Source: CAYYMD01 sp964472875
GTDB taxonomy: Bacteria; Planctomycetota; Phycisphaerae; SM23-33
Length of the DNA stretch: 8,474 nucleotides
Reading direction: 5' to 3'
Assembly: GCA_964472875.1 (NCBI GenBank)
Contig: CAYYMD010000075.1
Location: forward strand, 1 to 8,474
Part shown: in pieces, positions 1 to 6,440 of the stretch
Position numbering within the stretch: position 1 is the stretch's first letter
How the letters are laid out: each line of letters opens with the position of its first letter
Position numbers and translations under genes: made by a program
Notes under the pieces: generated by a model
The model's input: only the letters and a program-made list of their open reading frames with translations
Told to the model about the DNA's origin: nothing
Databases searched by the model: none

Positions 1-80
1 GGTACAACCAACCCTCGCCGGTAGGGATATACGTGATGTCGGCCGTCCACTTGCGGTTCGGTGCCGGGGCGCTGAAGTTC
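1..80 (-). pseudogene. IS3-family transposase OrfB (DDE integrase core), partial
   Basis: OrfB is the catalytic subunit, with a retroviral-integrase-like rve fold. In the minus-strand frame starting at about 79 the sequence reads NFSAPAPNRKWTADITYIPT followed by GEGWLY, the classic beginning of the IS3 integrase core. The Asp of ADITYI (codon at 40-38) is the first residue of the DDE triad. The N-terminal HTH_21 region that normally precedes this is absent, because the deletion joins it straight to OrfA. The fragment continues beyond the left edge, so whether the other two acidic residues survive is unknown. Without its N-terminus and the programmed frameshift region it is very likely dead. 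Confidence 0.8.
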
Positions 81-293
81 TTTGCGCGCGGCCTTTAGTT
101 CTTCGGCAGCCGTAACCGGCTGGTCCTCAGGCGGTAGTTGCCCCGATGCGAGATACTTCTTGACCCACTGACGTATCGACTATCCGTGGACGCCGAGCTT
201 TTCGCCTGCCTGGCGGTAGTTGTATCCGTGCTCTATGACCAATTTGGACGCCCGCAATTTGAAATCTTCCGAATACCGCTTATATTTTGCCAT
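71..293 (-). pseudogene. IS3-family transposase OrfA, interrupted by a stop codon and truncated
   Basis: OrfA is the helix-turn-helix subunit of IS3-family transposases and recognises the element ends. From the ATG at 293-291 the minus strand reads MAKYKRYSEDFKLRASKLV, then a typical IS3 helix-turn-helix region (HGYNYRQAGEKLGVHG), then a TAG at 182-180. The same frame continues as SIRQWVKKYLASGQLPPED and on to EELKAARKELQR, the usual end-of-HTH and leucine-zipper start. It then runs into sequence belonging to OrfB in another frame, at about 71-80. Intact relatives are near 90-110 residues with a complete leucine zipper; here the open frame is 37 residues and most of the zipper is gone. The TAG probably arose from a tyrosine or lysine codon. 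Not functional. Confidence 0.8.
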
Positions 294-407
294 GACTGAC
301 ACTCCTGTCTGTGGCGACAGTATACCCTCCACTCCAGTGTCCGTCATTCGTAGAGCACCTCACTATATTTCGTTCTGTCAAATCCGTTTACGCTATTATA
401 AAGACAT
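294..407. other. Junction between IS remnant and defence operon
   Basis: This short stretch holds the IS leader and probable terminal inverted repeat (about 326-346), including a small hairpin-forming sequence CTGTC/GACAG on the minus strand. After it come about 60 AT-rich bases downstream of the protease stop. I see no clear rho-independent terminator for the protease gene. Confidence 0.45.
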
Positions 408-2963
408 TCATTCAGAAGTAATGCGTACGGGAATATGAATTCTTTCTCTAATTTGCTCGTAGATAGGCAACCTTAGTTCAGGTGCCGTCTCCATGGTCAG
501 AGCGAGTGTATATGGTACTGGCTCAGTTAGTCCGCCTGCATCCTCCCGACAATTGACTTGAATTTCGATATTATCGCCAGTGCTGAAAAAATCGGCACCT
601 TCACCTTCGAATATTTCATGTTGCACTGTCCCTCGCTGAGTTGTTTGCCAATGACAGTCTCGACGATCAATTTGCAGTTCATATTGCGGCTTATTGAACC
701 ATAAATGAGCCTGTCTGTAAGCACGATGACGAGGATTGACTGGTGTAAACCAAGCAAGAGTTACGACCAGACGCTTCCATGCCTGTACACCTGCGAGGCT
801 GTCTGGCAAAGGCATTCGGAACAGGTGACCCTCCTCTGCTGATAATGAACCAACACCGAGTACTGTAGCGCGGTGAGAATCACAAGCCAAAGTTCTCGAA
901 AAATCAATCTGCCCATATCCCAAGAATCGAGTCACAAATTCGTCGAAACGATCAGCGTTACTGTCATTAATTAAAGCATCGTGAATCGGTCCGTACATGT
1001 CGCCCCAAGATGCACCGTGAACCAATAAGGTCTTGATGATCACAGGCAAATGTTCATCGTCCAACAATTGCCCATTAGGCTCAGACCTAAGTGAAATTAA
1101 AGAATCGTAAAGTAAGACAGCGTGGCGTGATGCCAATGCTGTGGAATTACTTGTTCCCCGTGTATGAGCTATTTTGTCACCCATCCCCGGGCACGCTGCT
1201 TGTTGCCCGGGTGCTCTATTGTAATTATGACTTTCGAGGACAGTCGTATCGGTATTTCTTGGACTAACGGTGAGGAACTGACGTCCTCCAGGTAATAATA
1301 TATCTGGTTTGATAGATCTTTTAAATCCATGCCCTTGTGCATTAAAAGATGAAGGAAGAGCAGATGTAAATGGATTACACCGCCTATCCCTTCGATCAGT
1401 GGACGAAAGATCGCTATGAATAGAGGCGATTGTCAGGGCGTTGACAGATTCGGCCGGTGCAAGTAGTCGTCGGTTCCGCGCATCAGATGCAATAGATATA
1501 ATAATCTCTCTCTGGCGGTCAATATTACTTAAGTTTCCGAAATTACTCCGCGACATATTGAGAACGATGTCCTGCGGATGGTTTCCAGCACTTACAATAA
1601 ACAGGATCTTGTATTTCCAAGAAAGCCAATCAAGTAACCTAGCCAGTGGGCTTATTGCAGCAAAAAATGGTTTGGCGCGATCACATACCGATAGGTTGAT
1701 TATGCGCACAGAAGGTGCGGCCGGTTCGTTTTCACCTTCGCCTTCCATAATTCTTATGATGGCCCTATGTAATAAATCTACTTGCAGTACCTTGTGAGGC
1801 ATACATTCTTCCGATGGTTGCCGCCAATCATAAGGATTTGGGCGAAGGATCGGGCGCACATAGAGAGGCCGAGTATGGGGGGATACGTTAGCGTCTAATT
1901 CACCGCGGAGTATTAGCGAGGCCATACCTGTCCCATGCCATCTATTATTCACAGGATATGTAGGGGCCCAGTTATCTGGATCGTCGACAATCAGTCTATT
2001 TAGCAAAAGAGGATGATTCTCAATGGGCATGCCATCAAGAAGGGCAAGTACAGGATCGCCAAATGGGGAGTTTGTGTCTTGGGCGGCAATCTCATCTGTC
2101 GGCGTATCCTCCGGTGGCAAAGGAGCAACTATTTGCCCTGAGGGTCGAAAGAGCAGTACATCATTTAACCGAACTAGCTCGATTTCTTGGTGGTCCAAAA
2201 TTCTCTGTACCTGCTCACTTGGGATTTCGATAATTGCAGCGTGATAGGCGATTTCTTCAATGACTGTATGCCCTAAACATTGACCACCAGTCGCATTAAC
2301 AACACCTTCTAAATTATCCCTTGCTCGGCTTCTGGCTACTTCGCTTCCGCGGAACCATAGTTCGGCTTCACAAAGGATTTTATCTTGGTGCTGAACCATC
2401 TCTCGCCAATAGTCCAGCACACCTGTCTCTTCGATCCGATCCTTAACCCCCCACCGTCGCACATCTCTAAGATGTTGAAACACTTTTTTAAAACGCCCTA
2501 ATCCGTGCGTAAACTTGACGTTAGGGTCATTGCAGTAGAGCTGCCACAATCTTATGAGTTCGTCCATTCCTCTTTGATTCGACATGACCATATAGAGGCG
2601 TCCAGACAATGGTCTGTCAGGATGTGCCTCATCATAGAAATCATGATCAGGCGGAACCTCTTCTTCGTCCCACTCCAGTAGCCAATCTAATCCTTCTATA
2701 CGTTCAATAGCACGCCTGAATTCTTCCACAGTGCCGATAGTTTCGAGGACAATAACTTTTTCTGGTAAAATTCCTTGAGGGGTTTGCTGAACTTGTGTTT
2801 GTTCTGCGATGAAAGATCTTTGTAAGCTTCGAAATTTTGGCGTGAGGTTTATGGTATGCCTTTGATGCGATGGGAAGTGAATATGCGAGGGGCCACCTCC
2901 TCGCCTTCGTCGCCGAACTTCTGAGGGTTCGGGAAAGATAAGCAGTGGTCGTTGCTCTGGCAT
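408..2963 (-). CDS. ietS: Subtilisin-like (S8) serine protease, effector half of an IetAS-type defence system
   Basis: Seen: 851 residues with the full S8 catalytic set: Asp310 (ALLDGMPI), His343 (RWHGTGMASLI), oxyanion Asn461 (FIVSAGNHP) and nucleophile Ser605 (TRGTSNSTALAS). Residues 1 to about 295 form a long N-terminal region with an Arg/Gly-rich start and an acidic patch near 98-112; it shows no recognisable fold. After the catalytic domain, about 690-851 looks like a beta-sandwich C-terminal domain. No signal peptide or membrane segment is visible, so it should act in the cytoplasm, unlike most secreted subtilases. Start: ATG at 2963, seven bases after an AAGGA ribosome-binding site that overlaps the stop of the ATPase gene; the intergenic gap is 10 bp. 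Known: an AAA+ ATPase paired with an S8 protease is the IetAS system, reported as antiphage in heterologous tests. Inferred: the ATPase controls or feeds the protease; the trigger and substrate are unknown. Composition is AT-richer than the right half of the window, which suggests separate acquisition. Confidence 0.85.
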   Translation of the reverse strand: MPEQRPLLIFPEPSEVRRRRRGGGPSHIHFPSHQRHTINLTPKFRSLQRSFIAEQTQVQQTPQGILPEKVIVLETIGTVEEFRRAIERIEGLDWLLEWDEEEVPPDHDFYDEAHPDRPLSGRLYMVMSNQRGMDELIRLWQLYCNDPNVKFTHGLGRFKKVFQHLRDVRRWGVKDRIEETGVLDYWREMVQHQDKILCEAELWFRGSEVARSRARDNLEGVVNATGGQCLGHTVIEEIAYHAAIIEIPSEQVQRILDHQEIELVRLNDVLLFRPSGQIVAPLPPEDTPTDEIAAQDTNSPFGDPVLALLDGMPIENHPLLLNRLIVDDPDNWAPTYPVNNRWHGTGMASLILRGELDANVSPHTRPLYVRPILRPNPYDWRQPSEECMPHKVLQVDLLHRAIIRIMEGEGENEPAAPSVRIINLSVCDRAKPFFAAISPLARLLDWLSWKYKILFIVSAGNHPQDIVLNMSRSNFGNLSNIDRQREIIISIASDARNRRLLAPAESVNALTIASIHSDLSSTDRRDRRCNPFTSALPSSFNAQGHGFKRSIKPDILLPGGRQFLTVSPRNTDTTVLESHNYNRAPGQQAACPGMGDKIAHTRGTSNSTALASRHAVLLYDSLISLRSEPNGQLLDDEHLPVIIKTLLVHGASWGDMYGPIHDALINDSNADRFDEFVTRFLGYGQIDFSRTLACDSHRATVLGVGSLSAEEGHLFRMPLPDSLAGVQAWKRLVVTLAWFTPVNPRHRAYRQAHLWFNKPQYELQIDRRDCHWQTTQRGTVQHEIFEGEGADFFSTGDNIEIQVNCREDAGGLTEPVPYTLALTMETAPELRLPIYEQIRERIHIPVRITSE

Positions 2964-2970
2964 TCTATTA

Positions 2971-2975
2971 TCCTT
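2971..2975 (-). promoter_or_regulatory. Ribosome-binding site of the S8 protease gene
   Basis: AAGGA on the minus strand lies seven bases before the protease ATG and overlaps the TAA stop (2976-2974) of the ATPase gene. This fixes the protease start at 2963 and points to coupled translation of the two proteins. Confidence 0.65.
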
Positions 2976-3951
2976 AGCGCATATTCTTGGAAGGATTGAA
3001 TCGTTTGCGCCACTGTGCCAACTGTTGCCTCACAATCTTCTTTGGGTCAGGATTTGGGCCTGCAAGCACAAACCGCCTGGCTAAGTTTAGCGAAAAGTCC
3101 TCAAGCTCGGCAAAACTGACTCCGGTAAGTTTATCTGCCAGAGTCCGCGGTGCTAAACCGATATCAATATCCATCCTGTCCTTAATACGATGCATCCATT
3201 TTTCAATTTGTGAACGGGTAGGTAAGGGCAATGACAACGAAAGCTGAAATCTGCGCCATACTGCCCGATCAAGCAGTTCGGGGTGGTTTGTTGCTGTTAT
3301 TACCACAACGTGACTTGGTAAATCGTCGATCTGAAGAAGCAAAGAGCTCACTACGCGCTTAACCTCGCCAGTGTCATGTACATCCCCTCGTTCCTTTCCT
3401 AAAGTATCGAATTCATCGAAAAATAGCACGCACTGACGAGTTCTGACAAAGTCGAATAGTTTTCTAATACGACTTGCAGTTTCACCTAGGAAGCTCCCGA
3501 TTGCCCCTTCATATCTGACCACGATAAACGGAAGCATTAACGCTTCCGCCAATGCCTCGGCAAGTGATGTTTTCCCCGTCCCTGGAGGGCCCGCGATAAG
3601 CACTCGATGTCTAGGCTCCAACCCATTGGATCTAAGTAGCTCACCACGTTGCTGCTCCTCTATGAGCTCCTGACAGACCGATAATACATTGTTGGGTAAT
3701 ATAAGGTCATCGATTTTGAATTTCGGCTCACATTCGAAAAAGAGGCTCTTAACCGAATTGCCGTTCCTTAGCGTTTTCGATCTTTCAGGAAAATCATCTC
3801 GTGGGATGAGTGCGGAAAGACGTTCTGCCAGAACATTATGTTGTTTCGCTCGCTCCTCGGCAACAATGGCTTCCAAGATGTTTCGAAGAAGCTTCCTATC
3901 CCCCGTATTGGCTGCTCGAGCCAGCGAAATTAGTAAATCTGAACGAGCCAT
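2974..3951 (-). CDS. ietA: AAA+ ATPase, regulatory half of an IetAS-type defence system
   Basis: Seen: 325 residues. Walker A is GPPGTGKT (121-128), Walker B is VLFFDEFD (175-182, Asp179/Glu180), sensor-1 Asn222 sits in ITATNH, and arginine-finger candidates Arg233/Arg234 sit in VWRRF. An aromatic pore-loop-like segment lies near 147-157. All residues needed for ATP hydrolysis are present. Residues 1-110 form a helical N-terminal region without a recognised domain, and about 240-300 form the AAA+ lid. Known: this is the classic AAA (PF00004) type, which forms ring hexamers that remodel or thread proteins. Inferred from its position directly before an S8 protease: it is IetA, either delivering substrates to the protease or gating it. 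The ATG at 3951 has only a weak ribosome-binding site upstream. It is the first gene of a two-gene operon, and its promoter should lie in the AT-rich stretch 3952-4234. A housekeeping AAA protease partner such as FtsH is unlikely because the protease is S8, not a metalloprotease. Confidence 0.85.
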   Translation of the reverse strand: MARSDLLISLARAANTGDRKLLRNILEAIVAEERAKQHNVLAERLSALIPRDDFPERSKTLRNGNSVKSLFFECEPKFKIDDLILPNNVLSVCQELIEEQQRGELLRSNGLEPRHRVLIAGPPGTGKTSLAEALAEALMLPFIVVRYEGAIGSFLGETASRIRKLFDFVRTRQCVLFFDEFDTLGKERGDVHDTGEVKRVVSSLLLQIDDLPSHVVVITATNHPELLDRAVWRRFQLSLSLPLPTRSQIEKWMHRIKDRMDIDIGLAPRTLADKLTGVSFAELEDFSLNLARRFVLAGPNPDPKKIVRQQLAQWRKRFNPSKNMR

Positions 3952-4234
3952 TGATTATTCAAATCCAGCAAGTTAGATGACCTTAAAACCTATAATTATT
4001 GGTTCTTATGCGTATCAGTTTAAAGTTCTTAGCGACAATGAAGATCGTAATGCATGCTACGACGGCAAGCATGGCAGGTTTGCTTCCGTGCAATTCTCAC
4101 CGCTAATCATATGCCAATATTTCCCTAATCTTAGAGTTATTTCAAGTGGAATCTGTCTTAACAGCAGATAAATATGTGAGTGAATAAAAAATGTAGCTAT
4201 TTGTAAAATATAAAAAGCCTCACATGCCGATCTA
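3952..4234. other. AT-rich intergenic region upstream of the defence operon
   Basis: No convincing gene lies here. A 64-residue plus-strand frame at 3977-4171 has no recognised motif and no ribosome-binding site. The region should hold the leftward promoter of the ATPase/protease operon. One weak candidate on the minus strand is TTGAAA (4145-4140), then 17 bases, then AAATAT (4122-4117), leaving a leader of roughly 160 bases; the -10 match is poor. There is also an inverted repeat, ATGTGAG at 4174-4180 with CTCACAT at 4219-4225, flanking an AT-rich spacer. That could be a regulator site but may be chance. Base composition matches the defence operon and changes sharply at about 4235. Confidence 0.4.
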
Positions 4235-4325
4235 AAAAGCGCGCAACCGGCCGGCCGACCGACCCGAAAACCGCGCAGACCGGTTCAAAAAGCGCGCAAA
4301 CCGGCCCGAAAAGCGCGCAACCGCT
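4235..4325 (+). repeat. Four helically phased direct repeats (iteron-like array)
   Basis: Seen: copies of AAAAGCGCGCAAACCGG or close variants at 4235-4250 (AAAAGCGCGCAACCGG), 4267-4283 (AAAACCGCGCAGACCGG), 4288-4304 (AAAAGCGCGCAAACCGG) and 4309-4325 (AAAAGCGCGCAACCGCT). Start-to-start distances are 32, 21 and 21 bases, close to three, two and two helical turns, so all copies face the same side of the helix. Each has a short A-tract and a GCGCGC or CCGCGC core. The array lies about 45 bases before the DUF1580 gene, the first of the replication module. Known: same-face iterated sites are typical of iterons at plasmid or phage origins and of cooperative operators. Inferred: a binding array for a replication initiator or regulator, possibly the DUF1580 protein. 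Confidence 0.65.
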
Positions 4326-4334
4326 TATAGCCGC

Positions 4335-4369
4335 TTGGACCGTCCATTTCCTGTGATAGTTTCGTCTGC
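4335..4369 (+). promoter_or_regulatory. Possible promoter and operator palindrome before the DUF1580 gene
   Basis: A 9-base perfect palindrome, GGACCGTCC (4337-4345), overlaps a weak -35-like TTGGAC (4335-4340). Sixteen bases later is a weak -10-like TAGTTT (4357-4362). If this promoter is real, transcription would start at or next to the ATG at 4370, giving a leaderless message. That would fit the lack of any ribosome-binding site there. The promoter matches are poor (about three of six positions each), so this is tentative. Confidence 0.25.
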
Positions 4370-4762
4370 ATGAGCGATGCAGCGAAACAACCCCAAACGA
4401 ATCCGGCCCTGGACAGCCCCGCCGGGCGGATAAGCCCCGACGAGGAACTCATCACACTGACCGAGGCGACGAAAATCCTCCCCAGGGTAAACGGCAGGAA
4501 GCCGGCCGTGTGCACACTGTGGCGATGGTGCCGCAAGGGCATGCGGGGCGAGTTCCTGGAGTACGTCCGCGTGGGCCGAAAGATATGCACCACGCGGGAG
4601 GCGATGCTGCGGTTCTTCACCGCCCTTGCCGAGCAGGACGAGCAAATCGACCCGTACCGCTACCGAAAACCGCGACTGGGGAGGAACAGGCCGATAACCA
4701 GCCGCCAGCGCCAGCGAGCACTGGCCGAGGCGGACGCCATTCTCGAGGAGGCCGGGATATGA
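4370..4762 (+). CDS. DUF1580-type small DNA-binding protein (excisionase-like winged helix)
   Basis: Seen: 130 residues. The core at about 27-88 reads ELITLTEATKILPRVNGRKP, then CTLWRWCRKGMRG, then EYVRVGRKICTTREAMLRFF. This is a helix, a recognition helix with paired Trp, and a wing: the MerR/excisionase-like layout of the DUF1580 family found mainly in planctomycetes. The C-terminal tail (96-130) is Arg-rich and probably helical. No ribosome-binding site precedes the ATG at 4370, so the start is chosen on the family layout and ORF limits; leaderless translation is possible. It opens a rightward operon, 35 bases before the Sak4-like gene, directly downstream of the phased repeats. Inferred role: transcriptional regulator, excisionase or origin-binding factor of the element. 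The family has no settled biochemical function that I know of. Confidence 0.75.
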   Translation: MSDAAKQPQTNPALDSPAGRISPDEELITLTEATKILPRVNGRKPAVCTLWRWCRKGMRGEFLEYVRVGRKICTTREAMLRFFTALAEQDEQIDPYRYRKPRLGRNRPITSRQRQRALAEADAILEEAGI

Positions 4763-4785
4763 GGCCTCCAGTAACCACCAACCAC

Positions 4786-4790
4786 AGGAG
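4786..4790 (+). promoter_or_regulatory. Ribosome-binding site deciding the Sak4-like start
   Basis: AGGAG stands seven bases before the ATG at 4798. The same reading frame stays open upstream as far as 4510, across the DUF1580 gene. This site and the absence of any family similarity upstream are why 4798 is chosen as the start. Confidence 0.7.
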
Positions 4791-4797
4791 CAACACC

Positions 4798-5661
4798 ATG
4801 AACACAGCGACAGCACCACCGCCGACGAAGGCACCGACAAGACCGCCGCGTAAGACGCCTGGAAGGAGGACGCAGACCGCTGCCGCGCCGAACAGGCGCG
4901 TCACCTTCGGCGAGATTCGACCCGACAGCGGCCACAGGATAGTCATCTACGGCCCTGGCGGAGTCGGAAAGACCTCGCTGGCCTCGGTAGCGCCGGGGCC
5001 GGTGGCGTTCATCGACCTGGACGACTCGCTGGGCGTCCTCGCCGGCCGGCTGCCGGATGTCGATATCCGGCCGGTGGCGGGAATGAACAGTTGGAATGCG
5101 ATACGCGAGGCACTTCGCAGCGGCGGCTGGGACGACGTGAGCACAATCGTCATCGACTCGGCGACGCGCGGAGAAGAACTGGCCACAGAGTGGGTAATCG
5201 CCAACGTCCCCCACGACCAGAACAGGCACGTCCGCAGGATAGAGGACTACGGCTACGGCAAGGGCTATCGCCACATCTATGACACGTTCCTGGAGCTGCT
5301 GGGCGACCTGGACGGCCACGTCCGCGCCGGCCGCAACGTCATCCTCGTGGCGCACGAGGCCACCGAGAAGCATCCCAACCCGCGGGGTGAGGACTGGCTT
5401 CGCAGCGAGCCGCGCTTCCAGCACACGCCCAAGAACTCCATCCGCGAGCGTGTGCGTGACTGGTGCGACCACCTGCTGTTCGTCGGCTACGACGTCGAGG
5501 TGAACGACGGCAAGGGCAGAAGCAGCGGCACGCGGACGCTGTGGCCGACCGAGCAGCCACACTGCATGGCCAAGAGCCGCACGCTGGCAGACCCGGTGGA
5601 GATACTCAAGCACGACGCGACCGTTTGGAACCTGATATTCGCAAACAGAGGAGACAAGTAA
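4798..5661 (+). CDS. Sak4-like phage RecA-core ATPase (phage nucleotide-binding protein, AAA_24)
   Basis: Seen: 287 residues. A Pro/Thr/Arg-rich disordered N-terminus (1-33) precedes a compact RecA-like P-loop domain. Walker A is GPGGVGKT (52-59), a strand with acidic residues follows (AFIDLDDSLG, 70-79), Walker B is STIVIDSAT (116-123, Asp120), and a further core strand is NVILVAHEATEKH (180-192). Known: this architecture matches the phage P-loop protein family that includes Sak4, a minimal Rad51/RecA-core recombinase. It promotes single-strand annealing and homologous recombination in phages, usually beside an SSB gene. The next gene starts two bases after this stop and is a candidate SSB, which fits that pairing. 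Inferred: an ATP-dependent annealing recombinase for the element's replication or repair. Alternative: a phage NTPase of unknown role, since the family is broad. Confidence 0.75.
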   Translation: MNTATAPPPTKAPTRPPRKTPGRRTQTAAAPNRRVTFGEIRPDSGHRIVIYGPGGVGKTSLASVAPGPVAFIDLDDSLGVLAGRLPDVDIRPVAGMNSWNAIREALRSGGWDDVSTIVIDSATRGEELATEWVIANVPHDQNRHVRRIEDYGYGKGYRHIYDTFLELLGDLDGHVRAGRNVILVAHEATEKHPNPRGEDWLRSEPRFQHTPKNSIRERVRDWCDHLLFVGYDVEVNDGKGRSSGTRTLWPTEQPHCMAKSRTLADPVEILKHDATVWNLIFANRGDK

Positions 5662-5663
5662 CC

Positions 5664-6428
5664 ATGATGGCAGACAGAGAAGGACTTTTTAATGCGTATC
5701 CGGTCGAGATAGGCCTCAACGAGCAGGGCTCCAACAAGCTGGCCTGCTACACGATTCGCTTCGCCATCTTCGAGGAAAAACAGAACGGCAAGTGGGCCGA
5801 CGTGACCGGCGAGAACATGGAGATAACCGGCTGGTTCTACCTGGAGACCAGGGACGGGCGCGTCAACGACTTCACCGTCGAGGCGCTCAAGGCGGCGTTC
5901 GGCTGGGACGGCCGCGACGCCTTCTGGCTGCAGGACAACGCCGAGGCCCTGCGCGAGCATCCGGTCCAGCTGAAGCTTGCCTACGAGAGCTACAACGGCT
6001 CCACGAGCCTGAGGGTCCAGTTCATCAATCCCTACGGCTCCACAGGCGGCGGGGTCTCCAGGGCGGACGATTCGGCCAGGCGGGGCATCACCAACCGCCT
6101 GGGGCCGAAGCTAAGGGCCGTCTTGGGCGCATCGCCTCCGTCCAAGCCGGTCGGCCGGCCGAAGCCCCGTGGTAAAAAACCGCCCGCCAAAAAACCGCCC
6201 GCACCGTCGAGCCCGCCTGCCAATAAACCGCAGACGGCAACGATGGACGAGGCGTGGGCGGAGTTCACCGGGCACTGCGAAGGCGACAAATGGGACCGCG
6301 AGGCCGTCGAGTCCGAGTGGTTCCGCATCATCGCCGAGATATTCGGCGGCAAGCAGCCGGACGAGCTGAGCCCGGTGGAGTGGGCCACCATGCGCGACCA
6401 CGGGCCGGAGAAGATTATTCCGTTCTGA
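5664..6428 (+). CDS. Putative single-stranded-DNA-binding protein with an SSB-like IPF tip
   Basis: Seen: 254 residues. Residues 1-125 are a compact, beta-rich domain (CYTIRFAIFEE, EITGWFYLETRDG, VQLKLAYESYN, SLRVQFINPYG), compatible with an OB-like or DUF669-like fold. About 155-192 is a Pro/Lys-rich linker containing GKKPPAKKPPA. A small helical segment (194-246) follows, and the chain ends EKIIPF. Known: bacterial SSB proteins have a DNA-binding fold, a flexible linker and a C-terminal tip ending in DDDIPF that recruits partner enzymes. Sak4-type recombinases commonly sit beside an SSB. Inferred: this is the element's SSB-like partner. Against it: no direct OB-fold signature is visible and the acidic residues just before the tip are sparse. 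Start: ATG 5664 with GAGGAG ten bases upstream; a second ATG follows immediately. It begins two bases after the Sak4-like stop, so the pair is probably translated together. Confidence 0.55.
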   Translation: MMADREGLFNAYPVEIGLNEQGSNKLACYTIRFAIFEEKQNGKWADVTGENMEITGWFYLETRDGRVNDFTVEALKAAFGWDGRDAFWLQDNAEALREHPVQLKLAYESYNGSTSLRVQFINPYGSTGGGVSRADDSARRGITNRLGPKLRAVLGASPPSKPVGRPKPRGKKPPAKKPPAPSSPPANKPQTATMDEAWAEFTGHCEGDKWDREAVESEWFRIIAEIFGGKQPDELSPVEWATMRDHGPEKIIPF

Positions 6429-6440
6429 CCCAAAAACCGG

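Larger units (their letters stand above)
1..346 (-). mobile_element. Decayed end of an IS3-family insertion sequence
   Basis: Seen: the minus strand encodes the start of an IS3-type OrfA (293 leftward) and then part of the OrfB DDE integrase core that runs off the left edge. The outer boundary is probably near 346. Read on the minus strand, the stretch from about 346 to 326 begins TGACGGACACTGGAG, which resembles the TGA/TGT...GGACA terminal inverted repeats common in this family. The opposite end is outside the window, so neither a matching inverted repeat nor a target duplication can be checked. An in-frame stop in OrfA and an OrfA/OrfB deletion mean the copy cannot make its own transposase. 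It marks the border of the defence operon as a place where mobile DNA has landed. Confidence 0.75.

Noticed and set aside
220..438. Plus-strand open frame over the IS end
   Set aside because: It is antisense to the transposase OrfA and the protease 3' end, with no motif of its own.
3977..4171. 64-residue plus-strand open frame between the two operons
   Set aside because: It has no ribosome-binding site, no recognisable motif and AT-rich intergenic composition, and it overlaps the expected promoter region of the ATPase gene.
4235..4325. The phased repeats as a CRISPR array
   Set aside because: Units are short and variable, spacers would be only 4-16 bases, and there are no cas genes.
4510..4797. 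Longer N-terminal extension of the Sak4-like protein
   Set aside because: The frame is open by chance through the GC-rich DUF1580 gene; the clear ribosome-binding site and gene spacing favour the ATG at 4798.
4660..5613. Long minus-strand open frame opposite the Sak4-like gene
   Set aside because: Low-complexity Ala/Arg/Val-rich translation typical of antisense frames in GC-rich DNA; the plus strand encodes clear Walker motifs.
6174..6202. Two AAAAAACCGCCCGC repeats that could be frameshift slippery sites
   Set aside because: The reading frame is AAA AAA CCG, which is not the phase needed for a standard -1 heptamer, and the repeat simply encodes the KKPPA linker. No downstream frame makes a sensible fusion.
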